Positions 5,995-12,250 of a stretch of DNA of 22,188 nucleotides are shown here, piece by piece (positions within the stretch are counted from its first letter, which is position 1; each line of letters starts with the position of its first letter). The notes below the pieces were generated by a model. The model was given only the letters and a program-made list of their open reading frames with translations. It searched no databases and was not told the origin of the DNA. This DNA is from Patescibacteria group bacterium UBA918 (GTDB lineage: Bacteria; Patescibacteriota; Minisyncoccia; Phycocordibacterales; UBA918), in contig DBEA01000015.1 in NCBI GenBank assembly GCA_002293845.1, positions 22,924 through 45,111 on the forward strand, given 5' to 3'. Made by a program: the position numbers and the translations under genes.

Positions 5995-6016
5995 GAAAGA
6001 CGCCTGCGCGTCTTTC
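5995..6016. repeat. Perfect 9-bp hairpin inside an inverted tRNA fragment
   Basis: GAAAGACGC-CTGC-GCGTCTTTC separates an inverted acceptor end (ATGCTCCCCC) from an inverted T-arm (6017-6030). On the minus strand it is a hairpin inserted between the T-stem and acceptor strand of a tRNA-Asn 3' copy. Confidence 0.75.
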
Positions 6017-6030
6017 GTCAGGATTCGAAC
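6017..6030 (-). other. Inverted copy of the tRNA-Asn T-arm
   Basis: On the minus strand this reads GTTCGAATCCTGAC, matching the tRNA-Asn T-arm GTTCGAATCCTGCC at 13 of 14 positions. Confidence 0.65.
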
Positions 6031-6034
6031 GCCG

Positions 6035-6097
6035 GAGCATGTCGCCGGAGCGACGGCGAGGCGATGCTCAGACAAATTTTCCGGAGAAAATTTAGTC
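6035..6097. repeat. Two further hairpins downstream of tRNA-Asn
   Basis: GAGCAT (6035-6040) pairs with ATGCTC (6064-6069) around an inner GTCGC-CGGA-GCGAC. AAATTTTC-CGGA-GAAAATTT (6074-6093) follows, extended by GAC and GTC. Neither is followed by a T-tract. Confidence 0.65.
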
Positions 6098-6108
6098 GAG
6101 GGAGAAAT

Positions 6109-6125
6109 TCCTGCCGGGGGAGCCA
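6109..6125 (+). repeat. Direct copy of the tRNA-Asn 3' end
   Basis: TCCTGCCGGGGGAGC repeats exactly the last 15 nt of tRNA-Asn (5924-5938), 185 bp downstream, and here continues as CA so that the discriminator is followed by CCA. This is the pattern left when an element inserts at a tRNA 3' end, although only hairpins lie between the copies now. Confidence 0.7.
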
Positions 6126-6172
6126 AGGCTTTTACTATTTAGAGCTAGATTTAGTTCGAGTCTCAAGTTTGA

Positions 6173-6178
6173 TATACT
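6173..6178 (+). promoter_or_regulatory. Extended -10 box of the CYTH gene
   Basis: TTTGATATACT places TATACT with an upstream TG 7 nt before the ATG at 6186. It closely resembles the boxes before the deformylase and hydrolase genes. Confidence 0.65.
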
Positions 6179-6185
6179 CATGTAA

Positions 6186-6716
6186 ATGCAAGAAGAATTT
6201 GAACTTACCTACCTCGTTAAAAAATTACCTGATAATTTTTCCACGCAAACTAAATCCAAAGAAATTTTGGATATTTATTTACCGTCTACATCGGAACACG
6301 CAACCTTACGAATTAGGAAACTAGGAGATAGATACGAAATAACAAAGAAAGAACCTGTATCAGGCACAGACTCATCTCATCAAAACGAAAACACTATTCC
6401 ACTTACAAAAGAAGAATTCGAAGAACTTTCTACTCTACAAGGAAAGCGAGTACGAAAGATTCGTTACTATTATGAGGAAGGGGAGACCTCTTTTGAAATA
6501 GACGTCTTTCAAGATAACCTCATAGGTTTAGTACTTGTTGATGTCGAATTCCACTCTAATGAGGAGAAAGCTGTGTTCGTTCCACCCGAATGGTTTGGAG
6601 CGGATGTCACTCAAGAAAAGTTTGTAGCTGGGGGTGTACTTTGCGGAAAAACCTATGAGGACATCCAGAATCACTTAGATAAATTTCAATATAATTCATT
6701 AATTGTCTCGGAGTAA
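6186..6716 (+). CDS. CYTH domain protein (triphosphate tunnel family)
   Basis: The 176-aa protein fits a stand-alone CYTH domain, the fold of class IV adenylate cyclases, thiamine triphosphatases and inorganic triphosphatases. Visible features are the alternating acidic N-terminal strand EEFELTYLV, the basic strand pair LRIRKLGDRYEITKK, RKIRYYYE, and the acidic strands FEIDVF and VDVEF expected to bind metal-triphosphate. Substrate cannot be predicted. The gene is AT-rich, leaderless in layout, and its stop codon TAA overlaps the first bases of repeat R1. No copy of the repeat precedes it, so it is probably the resident gene at the left edge of the cassette array. Confidence 0.85.
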   Translation: MQEEFELTYLVKKLPDNFSTQTKSKEILDIYLPSTSEHATLRIRKLGDRYEITKKEPVSGTDSSHQNENTIPLTKEEFEELSTLQGKRVRKIRYYYEEGETSFEIDVFQDNLIGLVLVDVEFHSNEEKAVFVPPEWFGADVTQEKFVAGGVLCGKTYEDIQNHLDKFQYNSLIVSE

Positions 6717-6746
6717 AAAGTTCTAACGTCCTCCCAGACGGCGAGC
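6715..6746 (+). repeat. Cassette-boundary repeat R1
   Basis: The element reads AAAAAGTTCTAAC, then GTCCTCCC, then AGACGGCGAGC. It overlaps the CYTH stop codon. The -35-like TAGACA follows immediately. Confidence 0.9.
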
Positions 6747-6775
6747 TAGACATTAGTCAAAATTTGTTGTAGTGT
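6747..6775 (+). promoter_or_regulatory. Promoter of the HNH-repeat/ParB-like unit
   Basis: TAGACA (6747-6752), a 17-nt spacer and TAGTGT (6770-6775) with an upstream TG form a plausible sigma-70 promoter starting at the edge of R1. The leader is then about 55 nt with AGGA before the ATG. Confidence 0.5.
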
Positions 6776-6833
6776 TTTGGAAGTGAATTGCTCCTTGAAA
6801 GAGCATCTTGACTGGTAAAAGAAAGGATCTCAC

Positions 6834-7733
6834 ATGCCCAAGCCTGCAAAGGTCTGGAGTGCTGAGATCGTTATCTCAGCCATTAAAGAATTACACGAAC
6901 GTGACGGTACAAATGGCCTCAACTCAGCCTCTGTACAAAGACACTACTCGCCTTTATATCTTGCCGCCCGCACCTACCTTGGCGGATGGCGTCAAGCTAT
7001 CGAAGCAACAGGTATAGACTACTCCACAATTAAAAAGAAGACTGTCAGCGGTGGAAAAAGGCACCAATGGTCACGAATAAAAGTGGTGAAAGAAATCATC
7101 GCTCGTGCAGCTGAAGGAAAGTCTATAAAAGGCGGTGTCGTTAGTATTGAGGACATTGGGCTGTACAATGCAGCTCGTTCATACTTTGGCAAGAAAGGGT
7201 GGGCGAAGGCACGTGTAACGGCAGGTTTTCCTGCATACGATCCACGCCCTAACTTGAAATGGACTCAGATTACCGTACAAGCGGAAATACAAAGACTACA
7301 TCACGAAGGTGTGCCGCTGAATCATGGTTTCCTGTTGGGTAAACCGGAGTACGGCTATCTCCGCTGGGCAGCTCAAAACGTATTTGGCTCATGGCGTAAT
7401 GCCGTCGAGGCTGCTGGCTACAACTACGAAGCAATCTGCATCGAGCCTGTTGTCATTTGGACAAAGGAAGCTGTGATTGATGCTGTTCGCTCGCTTGACC
7501 AGGATGGCGTAAGACTCAGTTCGAAGTCAGTGCAAATAGCACACGGAGCGCTCTTTGCTGGTGCTGTGCGTGCCTTTGGTTGTTGGAGTAAGGCCGTAGA
7601 AAATGCGGGAATATCATACCAACAACATTGCCGTGTATGGTCCACAAAAGCGTGGTTGCGTCGAATGGAAAGTGACGAATACACGTCTGTCCTAGAAAGA
7701 GCTTCCACTCACACAAGGAAACGGAGAAAGTGA
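6834..7733 (+). CDS. Protein of four homing-endonuclease-associated (HNH-type) repeats
   Basis: The 299-aa protein consists of about four tandem units of 55-60 residues (about 8-63, 79-132, 143-198, 209-262). Each begins with W-x-x-x followed by an amphipathic helix and ends with a pattern like F-G-S-W-R-N-A-V-E-A-A-G. This matches my knowledge of the homing endonuclease-associated repeat, a small helical DNA-binding unit often attached to HNH or GIY-YIG nucleases. No nuclease domain is present, so it is probably a sequence-specific DNA-binding protein. The C-terminus (263-299) is basic. The stop overlaps the ParB-like start (TGATG), showing translational coupling. AGGA precedes the ATG. Confidence 0.85.
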   Translation: MPKPAKVWSAEIVISAIKELHERDGTNGLNSASVQRHYSPLYLAARTYLGGWRQAIEATGIDYSTIKKKTVSGGKRHQWSRIKVVKEIIARAAEGKSIKGGVVSIEDIGLYNAARSYFGKKGWAKARVTAGFPAYDPRPNLKWTQITVQAEIQRLHHEGVPLNHGFLLGKPEYGYLRWAAQNVFGSWRNAVEAAGYNYEAICIEPVVIWTKEAVIDAVRSLDQDGVRLSSKSVQIAHGALFAGAVRAFGCWSKAVENAGISYQQHCRVWSTKAWLRRMESDEYTSVLERASTHTRKRRK

Positions 7734-8770
7734 TGAAAGGGAATTTGCCAGCGTCTATCACATCCTTGACGGATCAGGTACGGAGGCTACCTCTGGACAT
7801 GATTCGTGAGGGTGTCGTAACCCTCCGAGTCAACTACGACGAAGCCAGCTTGGAGGAGTTGGGCAACTCAATGGTTGCTCACCAACAAATCCAAACTATT
7901 GTCGTACAGCCGAACGACGAATCCAGCTACGATCTGGTTATCGGCTCACGCCGACTACGGGCGGCAAAGCTGAAAGGGATGTCGGATATTGCCGCATACA
8001 TCATTGAGCGGCGCAATCCTATCGACCTTCTTTTCATTGCTCTGGCCGAAAACCTGCACCGTGTAGATCTCGACCCGTTCGAGGAGGCTCAGGCCTTTTT
8101 GCGCCTCATCAAGGAGCACGGCCTCGATCCTCGGCAGGTAGCAGAAGGAATCAAGCGTTCGGGGGATTATGTGCGAAGTCGCCTCCAGCTTCTCAGCATG
8201 CCTGAGGAAGTGGCGACAATGGTTTCCGCAAGGAAACTCAACCTCTCGTTCGTTTCAATCCTTGCTCGACTACCTTCCGGCGACGTACAGTCCCGGTTTG
8301 CTCACCAGGCAGTTCAACATCGTCTGACCGAGACTGAACTTAGGGCGGCTGTGGCAAAGGAACTTGAAGAGCCCCAGCGCACCGAACGACAGTCGCACGA
8401 ACTGACTGCAGTGAAGGTACAAGCCAGACTCGATGGGTTTACAACTTTCCTGCAGAAGGTACCACGTCGCATGAACCTGCGTCGGTTGAACGCCGACGAC
8501 AAGGGCAAACTCCTCAAATCGCTTCAACAGCTCGAAGATGAAGTTCGGCTTCTGAAGGCTCAGGTTCGAGGAGTCCAGACCACAACCACTCAAGCCGTCA
8601 TTGCTGCATTTGCAGGTCCTGTCCGTAATCACGGACAGGAATGGACTGCCAGGGATCTTCAAAAGATCAACTCTGCTCGACGACCTTCTGATGAGCAACT
8701 GGCGACGGAGTTGGGGCGTTCGGTTGGAGCAATCCAGCAAATGCGTGCCAAGTCTCAAGAAAAATCATAA
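7733..8770 (+). CDS. ParB-like protein
   Basis: The 345-aa product has a ParB/Spo0J N-terminal domain: LRVNYDEASLEELGNSM, the box GSRRLRAAKL (residues 71-80) and ENLHRVDLDPFEEA (106-119). A helix-turn-helix follows at about 131-152. The C-terminal third is charged and may form a coiled coil (about 250-280). The GERR-type box is changed to GSRR, losing the glutamate often seen in CTP-using ParB proteins. There is no partner ParA here. It forms one unit with the HNH-repeat protein. Candidate roles are a plasmid-type partition or regulatory DNA-binding protein. The ATG at 7733 with GGAG about 9 nt upstream is preferred over the GTG at 7730. Confidence 0.88.
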   Translation: MKGNLPASITSLTDQVRRLPLDMIREGVVTLRVNYDEASLEELGNSMVAHQQIQTIVVQPNDESSYDLVIGSRRLRAAKLKGMSDIAAYIIERRNPIDLLFIALAENLHRVDLDPFEEAQAFLRLIKEHGLDPRQVAEGIKRSGDYVRSRLQLLSMPEEVATMVSARKLNLSFVSILARLPSGDVQSRFAHQAVQHRLTETELRAAVAKELEEPQRTERQSHELTAVKVQARLDGFTTFLQKVPRRMNLRRLNADDKGKLLKSLQQLEDEVRLLKAQVRGVQTTTTQAVIAAFAGPVRNHGQEWTARDLQKINSARRPSDEQLATELGRSVGAIQQMRAKSQEKS

Positions 8771-8785
8771 CAATGTTCTTTTACT

Positions 8786-8815
8786 CACCCGGCCTTCAAG
8801 GCCGGGTGTTTTTCT
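8786..8815 (+). terminator. Intrinsic terminator of the ParB-like unit
   Basis: CACCCGGCC and GGCCGGGTG form a strong stem around TTCAA, followed by TTTTTCT. It ends 8 nt before R2. Confidence 0.9.
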
Positions 8816-8822
8816 ATTGCAT

Positions 8823-8854
8823 AAAAAGTTCTAACATCATCCCATGCGGCGAGC
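8823..8854 (+). repeat. Cassette-boundary repeat R2
   Basis: The element reads AAAAAGTTCTAAC, then ATCATCCC, then ATGCGGCGAGC, preceded by TTGCAT as at R6. Confidence 0.92.
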
Positions 8855-8856
8855 AC

Positions 8857-8885
8857 TTGACATTTACGTCGAAATGGCGTATTAT
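8857..8885 (+). promoter_or_regulatory. Near-consensus sigma-70 promoter of the metalloprotease unit
   Basis: TTGACA (8857-8862), a 17-nt spacer and TATTAT (8880-8885) begin 2 nt after R2. A leader of about 30 nt containing AGGGGG precedes the ATG. Confidence 0.85.
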
Positions 8886-8923
8886 TACACGCAATTTGGT
8901 CCTTTTCATAGGGGGAATAACGC

Positions 8924-9631
8924 ATGGCAAAGTTTGCCATCAGGTCAATCAGCGAACCAACTATAAGCCGTTCACGCCCTATCAACATCATGTTTGATGA
9001 GGGTGTGTCCGCTTCCGAGTCGAAAGCGGTGCTCGACGGCCTCACACAGGTCCTAAACATCGCCAATGCACCGCACTTGCAGATTTCCAATCTCGGCAGG
9101 TGGCGTGGTGCAGGCTGGCTCGTGAACGTTAACCATCTCACCGAATGGAATTCGGTGGACTGGTACGTCCGCTATGCCGAGCAGCAGAGCCGAAAGGGTC
9201 AGCTGCATGGTGGAAAACTCCTACAACTGCTCTACAGCGAGCCGTGGCAGGAGTCACAGCCGCACTACGACATCATGGTCACCAGCCGTGACATCTACGA
9301 TGACGATTGCAGTTTCTGTATCGGCCTCGCGATTCACGGTTTCGGGACGATCATCTCGACATCTCGTTTCCGTGTGCTGTCCGACCAAGATGCCTATGAC
9401 TGCGTAGTCACCGAGACGATGCACGAAGTCGGTCACGTTTTCGGACTGGTTCCGGGAACCAGAACGACGAACGTGGAAATGTCTCTCGGCCTACATTGCA
9501 CCAATCGGTGCATCATGCGGCAAGGACTTCGCGTTCCGTACGACTGGCAGGTCATCACGGCCGACCGTCTGCAGGGACATGAGTTCTGTGCAGATTGCCG
9601 TCGCGATCTCAAGCGGTACTTTTGCGAGTAG
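8924..9631 (+). CDS. Archaemetzincin-like zinc metalloprotease
   Basis: The 235-aa protein ends in a zincin active site: HEVGHVFGL (H167, E168, H171), then LHC (H191, C192), CIM (C196, M198 of a Met-turn) and CADC (C222, C225). The order of H, C, C-x-M and C-x-x-C matches archaemetzincins (peptidase family M54), where the cysteines hold a structural zinc. The canonical spacing from the first G to HC is 2 residues; here about 16 extra residues intervene. No signal peptide is seen, so it is probably cytoplasmic. It has its own promoter, Shine-Dalgarno and terminator, and lies alone between R2 and R3. Substrate is unknown. Confidence 0.82.
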   Translation: MAKFAIRSISEPTISRSRPINIMFDEGVSASESKAVLDGLTQVLNIANAPHLQISNLGRWRGAGWLVNVNHLTEWNSVDWYVRYAEQQSRKGQLHGGKLLQLLYSEPWQESQPHYDIMVTSRDIYDDDCSFCIGLAIHGFGTIISTSRFRVLSDQDAYDCVVTETMHEVGHVFGLVPGTRTTNVEMSLGLHCTNRCIMRQGLRVPYDWQVITADRLQGHEFCADCRRDLKRYFCE

Positions 9632-9679
9632 CCGCCCAAGGAAGAAAGGCTTAGCCTGACTTCTGTTGGGCGGCTTTTC
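9630..9679 (+). terminator. Intrinsic terminator of the metalloprotease unit
   Basis: AGCCGCCCAA (9630-9639) pairs with TTGGGCGGCT (9666-9675), followed by TTTCTT. An inner AGGC-TTA-GCCT hairpin lies in the loop. The stem includes the stop codon. Confidence 0.8.
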
Positions 9680-9687
9680 TTATGTAT

Positions 9688-9719
9688 AAAAAGTTCTAAC
9701 ATCCTCCCACGCGACGAGC
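9688..9719 (+). repeat. Cassette-boundary repeat R3
   Basis: The element reads AAAAAGTTCTAAC, then ATCCTCCC, then ACGCGACGAGC. TTGACA begins at the next base. Confidence 0.92.
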
Positions 9720-9750
9720 TTGACATTTTATATATTCTAGTGCATATTAC
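9720..9750 (+). promoter_or_regulatory. Promoter of the two-gene unknown unit
   Basis: TTGACA (9720-9725) is followed by CATATT at 17 nt or TATTAC at 19 nt. The leader has hairpin CGCACA-CTT-TGTGCG and the Shine-Dalgarno AGGAG before the ATG at 9799. Confidence 0.7.
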
Positions 9751-9798
9751 TTCCTGGTTCAGCCACGCACACTTTGTGCGTATCATAGGAGAACAGCG

Positions 9799-10359
9799 AT
9801 GTTGAAAGAGCTGAGAATGCACACTTTTCCGAATGGCGACATACTCACGATCGATGCCGCCAACACCTTCGTCGGTCTCCATGGCCTCACGGTCTACACC
9901 GTGCTCTATGGCTCCAAGGACGGCGACGAGTTTCAGGCGATCGGCAGCGAGCCCTTCATGTCGAAGGAGGCCGCGAACGCCGCCTTCGAGAAGCGCATCG
10001 CTTCGACCACTCCGGCCGAGCCGACCTCGCCCCACAACGACATCTACAACCTCGTGGTGCAGACCTTCGAGCGGTACCTCGGCGAGCACTCGCTGCGACA
10101 GATCGAACCGCCGAAGGACTGGGAGGACTTCTACAAGTACGTGAAGCTGATGACCTTCGGCGGCGGGTACGGTGAATTCGAAGAAGCGCGCTCTGCGCTC
10201 CACGACCTCACCAATACGTCGGCGAAGGACACCAACGGTCGTTCCGACATCAAGGTCGAGCTTCCGGCGTGGAAGGTGCTCGAGATGCTGACCGCCATCA
10301 CGGCGCTCGGCATGGCGATGCGTCAGCACAAGGAGACGCAGCTACGCGTCGCCGCCTGA
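9799..10359 (+). CDS. Hypothetical 186-aa protein
   Basis: I do not recognise a family. The protein is soluble and acidic, with a beta-rich N-terminus (MHTFPNGDILTIDAANTFV, YTVLYGSKDGDEFQAIGSEP) and a mainly helical C-terminal half. There is no signal peptide or membrane segment. Its codon use is strongly GC-rich (GCC, CTC, AAG, GAG), unlike the AT-rich deformylase and hydrolase units in the same array, which suggests separate origin. AGGAG lies 8 nt before the ATG. It shares one unit with the 175-aa gene: no boundary repeat and no clear terminator lie between them. Confidence 0.8.
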   Translation: MLKELRMHTFPNGDILTIDAANTFVGLHGLTVYTVLYGSKDGDEFQAIGSEPFMSKEAANAAFEKRIASTTPAEPTSPHNDIYNLVVQTFERYLGEHSLRQIEPPKDWEDFYKYVKLMTFGGGYGEFEEARSALHDLTNTSAKDTNGRSDIKVELPAWKVLEMLTAITALGMAMRQHKETQLRVAA

Positions 10360-10384
10360 GCAGCAAGCTCCGGCAACTGAACTT

Positions 10385-10438
10385 GGGGAGCAGTATATCT
10401 CCCCACTCTACTGAGACCACGACTTCGGTCGCTGTCTC
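10385..10438 (+). promoter_or_regulatory. Two intercistronic hairpins
   Basis: GGGGAG (10385-10390) pairs with CTCCCC (10399-10404). GAGAC-CA-CGAC with loop TTCG pairs with GTCG-CT-GTCTC (10413-10438), a UUCG-capped stem. Neither has a T-tract, so they are probably mRNA-processing or stabilising structures between the two cistrons. Confidence 0.55.
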
Positions 10439-10478
10439 TGAGAGATAGAACCTTTCACAACTCGGATTGGAGATCGCC

Positions 10479-11006
10479 ATGGCAAATACAGCGTTACTTC
10501 AGGAGAAGGCCGAGCAACTCCAGGCCGAGCTCAATCAGTGGGCGCTCGAAAATGGTGCGCTCGATCTGGGCGAGGAAATCATCTTCTCGCTTCGTGTCGG
10601 CAAGTCGGCCACGATCGTGCGTCGTGATCCGCAGGATCTCGAGGGCAAAGTTAAATGCCTCGAAATCACCAAGGATCACGTGAAGCTCGGCTTCACCTAC
10701 GTTGCTCCGGCTTGTCTCAACGACGACGAGACCGAGCAGGTGCTTGCACTCCTTGGGAACAAGGCGCGCAAGAAGATGCAGATCCTTCTGCACGACCGGA
10801 ATAACCCCATCAAGATCGATACGCGGACGGACGGCAATTTCTACGAGACTGCCAACCGCGCCCTCCGTGATTTTGTCCTGAATGGGAAGAAGTACCGGAT
10901 GGTCCGGAATCGTATCCGCGGGCTCGAGTATTACGCCCAGCTCTGGGAGATCGAGGGAGAGCTCAACGCCTCCTTCAACCGCCCGAACACCCGTTCGTCA
11001 GCCTAG
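10479..11006 (+). CDS. Hypothetical 175-aa protein
   Basis: I do not recognise a family. The N-terminus is a helix likely to coil (LLQEKAEQLQAELNQWALEN). A mixed region follows, with FSLRVGKSATIVRRDPQDLE and a stretch rich in lysine and arginine (NKARKKMQILLHDRN). It is soluble, with no signal peptide. The ATG at 10479 is chosen because GGAG lies 8 nt upstream; an in-frame TTG at 10467 is inside that ribosome-binding region. It is the second gene of the R3-R4 unit and is GC-rich like its partner. Confidence 0.8.
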   Translation: MANTALLQEKAEQLQAELNQWALENGALDLGEEIIFSLRVGKSATIVRRDPQDLEGKVKCLEITKDHVKLGFTYVAPACLNDDETEQVLALLGNKARKKMQILLHDRNNPIKIDTRTDGNFYETANRALRDFVLNGKKYRMVRNRIRGLEYYAQLWEIEGELNASFNRPNTRSSA

Positions 11007-11014
11007 CCAGCCAC

Positions 11015-11056
11015 GCCGCCTTTGGAAGTCGCCCTTCAACCGGCGGCTTTCTTTTA
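11015..11056 (+). terminator. Intrinsic terminator of the unknown two-gene unit
   Basis: GCCGCC (11015-11020) and GGCGGC (11042-11047) form a stem followed by TTTCTTTT, 12 nt before R4. Confidence 0.7.
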
Positions 11057-11067
11057 CCTCATTAAAC

Positions 11068-11099
11068 AATAGGTTCTGACTTCCTCCACCATTCGGAGC
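11068..11099 (+). repeat. Cassette-boundary repeat R4 (degenerate)
   Basis: GTTCTGAC, then TTCCTCC, then ACCATTCGGAGC. It keeps the layout of the other copies but differs at about a third of positions. Confidence 0.75.
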
Positions 11100-11169
11100 A
11101 AAATATTTTAGCCTTATTTTCAAAGGCCATTTCGATGACACAGCATCAACTATCGAACTTTGATATAGT
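11100..11169 (+). promoter_or_regulatory. Shared 70-nt leader and promoter region, copy 1 (def)
   Basis: This matches 12283-12352 in length and pattern. It has ATTTTAGCCTTATTTTC with a small GCCTT/AAGGC hairpin, then CATTTCG, and finally ATCGAACTTTGATATAGT with TATAGT at 11164-11169, 8 nt before the ATG. Confidence 0.7.
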
Positions 11170-11177
11170 TATTTGAT

Positions 11178-11720
11178 ATGGCAGTAAAGCAAGCTATTCA
11201 AGTTGGCAATCCTGTAATTCGGGCAAAAACCAAACAAGTTAAGGGTCAGGTTGTTACCAATATTAAAAAGGTCATCCGCGATCTTACGGATTCAATGCGA
11301 GAGCATAATCTTGTAGGAATGGCGGCTCCTCAGATAGGGGAGTCTCTTCGAATTTTTGTGACAGAAATTCGTAAAACTAAATTTAGAAAAGATGAGGAAC
11401 TTGACGAGTTGCGAGTCTTTATAAATCCTAAAATTATTGAGACTTCTAGTAAGCAATCAAAGGATTGGGAGGGGTGCGGCAGTGTTGCGGAATCGGGCCT
11501 ATTTGCAAAGGTGGCACGCCCTGAATCAATATCAGTTGAAGCGATAAATGAGAGTGGTGAAAAATTCTCCTTAAAGGCGAAGAGTTTACTAGCCAGAGTG
11601 ATACAACATGAAATGGATCACCTTGATGGTGTTTTGTTTATAGATAAAGCTGACCTAGCTACTGCTATGAGCCGAAATGAATATCTTAAGTTTAAGGAAC
11701 AGGCTCTAAAAAAGTTCTGA
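11178..11720 (+). CDS. def: Peptide deformylase
   Basis: The enzyme removes the formyl group from nascent N-terminal methionine. All three motifs are present in the 180-aa protein: VGMAAPQIG (46-54), EGCGS (98-102; metal ligand C100) and QHEMDHLDG (143-151; H144 and H148 bind metal, E145 is catalytic). The second motif has glycine where most bacterial enzymes have leucine (EGCLS). The gene is AT-rich. Its last two codons and stop (AAG TTC TGA) are supplied by repeat R5, so the repeat is part of the coding sequence. It is the only housekeeping-type enzyme inside the array and may be a second deformylase. No Shine-Dalgarno is seen. Confidence 0.96.
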   Translation: MAVKQAIQVGNPVIRAKTKQVKGQVVTNIKKVIRDLTDSMREHNLVGMAAPQIGESLRIFVTEIRKTKFRKDEELDELRVFINPKIIETSSKQSKDWEGCGSVAESGLFAKVARPESISVEAINESGEKFSLKAKSLLARVIQHEMDHLDGVLFIDKADLATAMSRNEYLKFKEQALKKF

Positions 11721-11740
11721 CATCCTCCCAGGCGGCGAGC
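11708..11740 (+). repeat. Cassette-boundary repeat R5
   Basis: AAAAAAGTTCTGAC, then ATCCTCCC, then AGGCGGCGAGC. It contains the 3' end of def, including its stop codon. Confidence 0.92.
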
Positions 11741-11744
11741 AAAG

Positions 11745-11774
11745 TTGACATACAGTAACTTGTATGCTACTGTA
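11745..11774 (+). promoter_or_regulatory. Promoter with an inverted-repeat operator
   Basis: TTGACA (11745-11750), 17 nt and TACTGT (11768-11773). TACAGTA (11751-11757) and TACTGTA (11768-11774) are inverted arms filling the spacer and -10, a typical site for a dimeric repressor. Confidence 0.6.
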
Positions 11775-11816
11775 TAGGCTGTTTACATAACAGTTCCTAA
11801 CCCTTTGGAGGTCCTA

Positions 11817-12167
11817 ATGAACGCGTCTACCGATACCGAACTGAGCAGGACTTCGTACCTTCTCTCGCGACTTCTGGAGGAGGCTCAGAACCCCACCAGC
11901 CAGGACTCCGGCCCGATCATCCTGCATAAGAAGGAGTTCGACGGCAGCAAGATGACCGACATCCGCGTGATCATTCCCAGTGATAACTACCGCAAGGAGG
12001 GCACCGACGGCATGAAGAGCAGTCACTACGAGCCTGGACACAAGGTCATTCAGGACCTGATCGCCGCCGGCTACCAAGTTGTGGCTGTGATGATCGGCCG
12101 TGCCTTCAACTACGGCGAGACGACCAAGCATGCGGTCAACGTGATTCTCGTGAATCTCGAAGCCTAA
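11817..12167 (+). CDS. Hypothetical 116-aa protein
   Basis: I do not recognise a family. The protein is small, soluble and acidic. It has an N-terminal helix (SYLLSRLLEEAQN), a central strand around MTDIRVIIPSDNYR, and a C-terminal IQDLIAAGYQVVAVMIGRAF segment that looks like a small alpha/beta fold. The ATG at 11817 is chosen because GGAGG lies 6 nt upstream; the in-frame TTG at 11805 overlaps that site. The gene is GC-rich, with its own TTGACA promoter, possible operator and terminator, and sits alone between R5 and R6. Confidence 0.8.
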   Translation: MNASTDTELSRTSYLLSRLLEEAQNPTSQDSGPIILHKKEFDGSKMTDIRVIIPSDNYRKEGTDGMKSSHYEPGHKVIQDLIAAGYQVVAVMIGRAFNYGETTKHAVNVILVNLEA

Positions 12168-12196
12168 AGCACCAAAACCGTTGGCAATATCAACAC

Positions 12197-12245
12197 AACC
12201 GCTGATAACCGCTGTCAATTCGACAGGTTGTCAGCGGTTTTCATT
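12197..12245 (+). terminator. Intrinsic terminator of the 116-aa unit
   Basis: A long stem: AACCGCTGA pairs with TCAGCGGTT and CTGTC with GACAG around AATTC, followed by TTC and ATTT. It ends a few nt before R6. Confidence 0.85.
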
Positions 12246-12250
12246 TGCAT

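Noticed and set aside
5730..6126. Frames in the intron and the tRNA-Asn downstream region
   Set aside because: They overlap the conserved intron core, the 3' exon and hairpins; no coding signal.
6715..6746. Boundary repeat as a decayed tRNA-Asn 3' end
   Set aside because: GTTC, TCCT and GAGC can be aligned with the tRNA 3' end, but only with gaps, and no T-stem can form because AAAAA precedes GTTC.
9433..10329. 298-aa minus-strand reading frame
   Set aside because: It is antisense to the end of the metalloprotease gene, a terminator, a boundary repeat and the 186-aa gene; low-complexity composition typical of GC-rich shadow frames.
10467..10478. Upstream TTG start for the 175-aa gene, and similarly 11805 for the 116-aa gene
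   Set aside because: In both cases the upstream TTG overlaps the GGAG or GGAGG that serves the downstream ATG.
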